64,000 nucleotides of DNA from NCBI RefSeq assembly GCF_001953635.1, contig NZ_MEJH01000011.1, positions 62,001 to 126,000 on the forward strand. The letters run 5' to 3'. The notes under the pieces were generated by a model, which saw only the letters and a program-made list of their open reading frames with translations, made no database searches and was not told the DNA's origin. The DNA comes from Alteromonas abrolhosensis. Its GTDB lineage: Bacteria; Pseudomonadota; Gammaproteobacteria; Enterobacterales; Alteromonadaceae. Shown in pieces: positions 62,020-64,000 of this stretch (positions within the stretch are counted from its first letter, which is position 1; every line of letters starts with the position of its first letter). The position numbers and the translations under genes are program-made.

Positions 62020-62337
62020 TTAATGGAATTTTTTTGCGTTAGATAGGTGCTTATCCCAATCACCACCACTGGCTTTCTTACATGCTTCCTCGCTATCAAA
62101 ATAAATAGCAGTAGGCGTTGACTTAATTGATGCGAGTGCAATATTCACCTTGTTTATGAAGTCCATATCCCACCCATTACTGAGTGCCCGTTGTTTTTCC
62201 TGCTCTGAGTCGAAAACGGCGATTACCTGAGGTGCTCTCCAATGCCCCAAATGAGTTAGCCAAACAAAACCGTTGTTGTCAGATTTTACGTCTTCGCAAA
62301 CATCGGTTAGCACTGCAATTAATTTTCTTTCAGTCAT
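62020..62337 (-). CDS. 105-residue conserved-type hypothetical protein
   Basis: A soluble 105-residue protein (MTERKLIAVLTDVCEDVKSD, then NNGFVWLTHLGHWRAPQVIAV, FINKVNIALASIK and a helical tail). The alternation of hydrophobic strands and helices looks like a small alpha/beta fold. No family was recognised. GAGG lies directly before the ATG, so the start is plausible though closely spaced. It stands alone between rpmE and maeB. Confidence 0.6.
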   Translation of the reverse strand: MTERKLIAVLTDVCEDVKSDNNGFVWLTHLGHWRAPQVIAVFDSEQEKQRALSNGWDMDFINKVNIALASIKSTPTAIYFDSEEACKKASGGDWDKHLSNAKKFH

Positions 62338-62986
62338 TTCCTCGCCTTCAGTGCGAATTTAGGATGTGCATTCACAGCATTTTATCAGAAATATGAAACC
62401 TGAAATTAATAGATAACCTTATGCGTTTTATATTTTTGAGAAGGGCGTTTGCTAGAAATAAAGGGAGCAGGCTGCTACTTGCTGCATAACTGCACATTAA
62501 TTCAACACGCAATAGACACAAGGAATACTTAACCCAGTCAAAATAAATAATATGAATGACAATTATAGCCCTATTTTACTGGTCTAATTAGTATGCCTAA
62601 CCTACATTGGTACATGAGAATTCTGATCAGATATGTACACAGTGATTGGCTGTGTTAGAGTTGCGATTGGCACTTTGATAGTGGGCATTAATACTGTGAA
62701 TAATGCTTTATTATCAAGGCTTGTGCTGCTTTTAGGTACGAAATTTGAACGAAGATATCAGATTCGGTATCTATTTAGGTATGTATGCGAGATTAGCAAA
62801 GCTTTACTCCAAGTTGGCTTCTTTCCCCGTACCGGCCCAGTGCTAACAACTATTTATAATCATTTTTATCATTACTTGGTTGTAACGCGCTTACGTTTAT
62901 CTACCTATAACTATAACGATAATAAAATAGCTACAGAGCGTGAACGAAAACACCGATGAACCCTACATCTAAGGAAACCCTTTTAC
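62338..62986. other. Long intergenic region before maeB
   Basis: About 649 bp with AT-rich composition. The one open frame (62633-62959, 108 codons) has no ribosome site and a random-looking composition and is not accepted. No clear promoter, riboswitch or hairpin was seen. Confidence 0.5.
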
Positions 62987-64000
62987 ATGTCAGATTTTAG
63001 ACAACGCGCACTTGATTATCACGCCAAACCCACTCCGGGAAAAATCCGCGTAGAGCTATCTAAACCTGCCGATAGCGTAGATGACCTTGCTCTTGCTTAT
63101 AGCCCAGGTGTTGCCGAGCCGGTGAGAGAAATTGCTGAAGATGCAGACAATGCCTATAAGTATACGGGTAAAGGTAACCTGGTTGCTGTTATCAGTAACG
63201 GAACTGCAATTTTAGGCTTGGGAAATCTAGGCCCACTGGCATCGAAACCCGTTATGGAAGGTAAAGCACTTCTGTTTAAGCGCTTTGCTGGGCTTGATGC
63301 CATTGATATTGAAGTAAAACATCGTACAACTGAAGAGTTCATTAATACGGTTGCCAATATTGCTGATACATTTGGCGGTATTAACTTAGAAGACATCAAA
63401 GCACCTGAATGTTTTGAGATTGAACAAGAGCTGATTAAACGCTGTAACATTCCGGTGTTTCACGACGACCAGCATGGTACCGCGATAGTAACTGCAGCCG
63501 GTATGCTTAATGCCTTGGAAATTCAGGGTAAAAGCATAGAGAGCGCCAAAATAGTTTGTATGGGAGCCGGTGCAGCAGCAGTTGCTTGTATGGAGCTGCT
63601 TATTAAATGCGGTGCCCAGCGTGAGCGTATTTATATGCTAGACAGAAAAGGCGTGATCCATACGCGTCGCGAAGACTTAACCGAGCACAAAAAGCTATTC
63701 GCTAACAATACGGACAAGCGCACGCTGGAAGACGTAATGGAAGGGGCTGACATCTTCGTAGGTGTATCTGGTCCTGATGTCTTACCACCAGAAACGCTGG
63801 CGTTAATGGCTGAAAACCCGATTGTATTTGCATGCTCTAACCCAGATCCTGAGATAAAACCTGAACTTGCTCACGAAGTACGTAAAGATCTTATCATGGC
63901 GACCGGACGTTCCGACTACCCTAACCAGGTTAACAACGTATTGTGTTTCCCGTTTATTTTCCGTGGAGCACTAGACGTTCGTGCAACGGCCATCAACGAT
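62987..64000 (+). CDS. maeB: NADP-type malic enzyme, N-terminal part (runs off the window)
   Basis: Malic enzyme decarboxylates malate to pyruvate and makes NAD(P)H. The 338 codons present cover the catalytic and NAD-binding domains: YSPGVAEPV, TGKGNLVAVISNGTAILGLGNLG, GIDLE-like GINLEDIKAPECFEIE, PVFHDDQHGTAI and VCMGAGAAAVACMELL. It closely follows E. coli MaeB, which carries a C-terminal phosphotransacetylase-like domain; that part lies beyond the window. AAGGAA is 10 nt before the ATG. Confidence 0.93.
   Translation, partial: MSDFRQRALDYHAKPTPGKIRVELSKPADSVDDLALAYSPGVAEPVREIAEDADNAYKYTGKGNLVAVISNGTAILGLGNLGPLASKPVMEGKALLFKRFAGLDAIDIEVKHRTTEEFINTVANIADTFGGINLEDIKAPECFEIEQELIKRCNIPVFHDDQHGTAIVTAAGMLNALEIQGKSIESAKIVCMGAGAAAVACMELLIKCGAQRERIYMLDRKGVIHTRREDLTEHKKLFANNTDKRTLEDVMEGADIFVGVSGPDVLPPETLALMAENPIVFACSNPDPEIKPELAHEVRKDLIMATGRSDYPNQVNNVLCFPFIFRGALDVRATAIND

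Noticed and set aside
62633-62959. 108-codon open frame before maeB
   Set aside because: No ribosome site, random-looking composition and no recognisable domain; treated as chance.

Overview
The window looks like a chromosome segment of a marine gammaproteobacterium of the Alteromonas type. The evidence is gene content and order: ubiE-ubiJ-ubiB, ubiD-fre, priA/rpmE, ftsN-hslVU, a MotX-type sodium-driven flagellar motor protein, two TonB-dependent receptors, a Fur-type iron locus and moderate GC. The species is inferred; no rRNA or tRNA gene was seen. There is no sign of phage, integrase, IS transposase or CRISPR.

Layout. 1-9663: the 5' part of rnr (RNase R), a Tat-exported PhoD-type phosphatase, a ParDE-type toxin-antitoxin pair, a TonB-dependent receptor, a PepSY lipoprotein with a cytochrome b, motX behind a flagellar-sigma-like promoter, and a TIGR02647 protein. 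9997-16647: ubiD, fre, then three exported proteins (an unknown lipoprotein, an M28 metallopeptidase and a solute-binding-like protein). 16716-22627: a bacteriophytochrome hybrid kinase divergent from a GbsR/MarR regulator with a cyanide-insensitive-type bd oxidase (cydAB). 23010-31279: a 54-residue protein in its own strongly signalled transcription unit, an Lrp regulator, a periplasmic protein, a cold-shock protein, ubiB/ubiJ/ubiE, a Tag-type glycosylase and prlC. 31596-36060: a four-gene signalling cassette (HTH-REC regulator, PhnD-type binding protein, histidine kinase, REC plus degenerate HD-GYP protein) behind a good sigma-70-like promoter. 36307-48633: gor, a molybdopterin oxidoreductase, a Fur-boxed siderophore receptor with a PepSY membrane protein, a 1111-residue beta-propeller/amidohydrolase fusion and an HMG-CoA reductase.

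The most notable region is 49046-54244: an HlyD adaptor, a C39-peptidase ABC exporter, a LuxR-type HTH protein, a 68-residue double-glycine precursor peptide and an ATP-grasp ligase. Together they look like a complete ribosomally made, ATP-grasp-modified and exported peptide system of the graspetide type. The precursor core carries half of the TTxxxxEE ring motif known from plesiocin. A PrlF-YhaV toxin-antitoxin pair follows directly.

55417-64000 returns to core genes: hslU, hslV, a disrupted DUF1294 gene, ftsN, priA, rpmE and the start of maeB. Gene starts were moved from the longest possible ORF where a Shine-Dalgarno sequence, a signal peptide or family alignment supported it, and this is stated in each entry.
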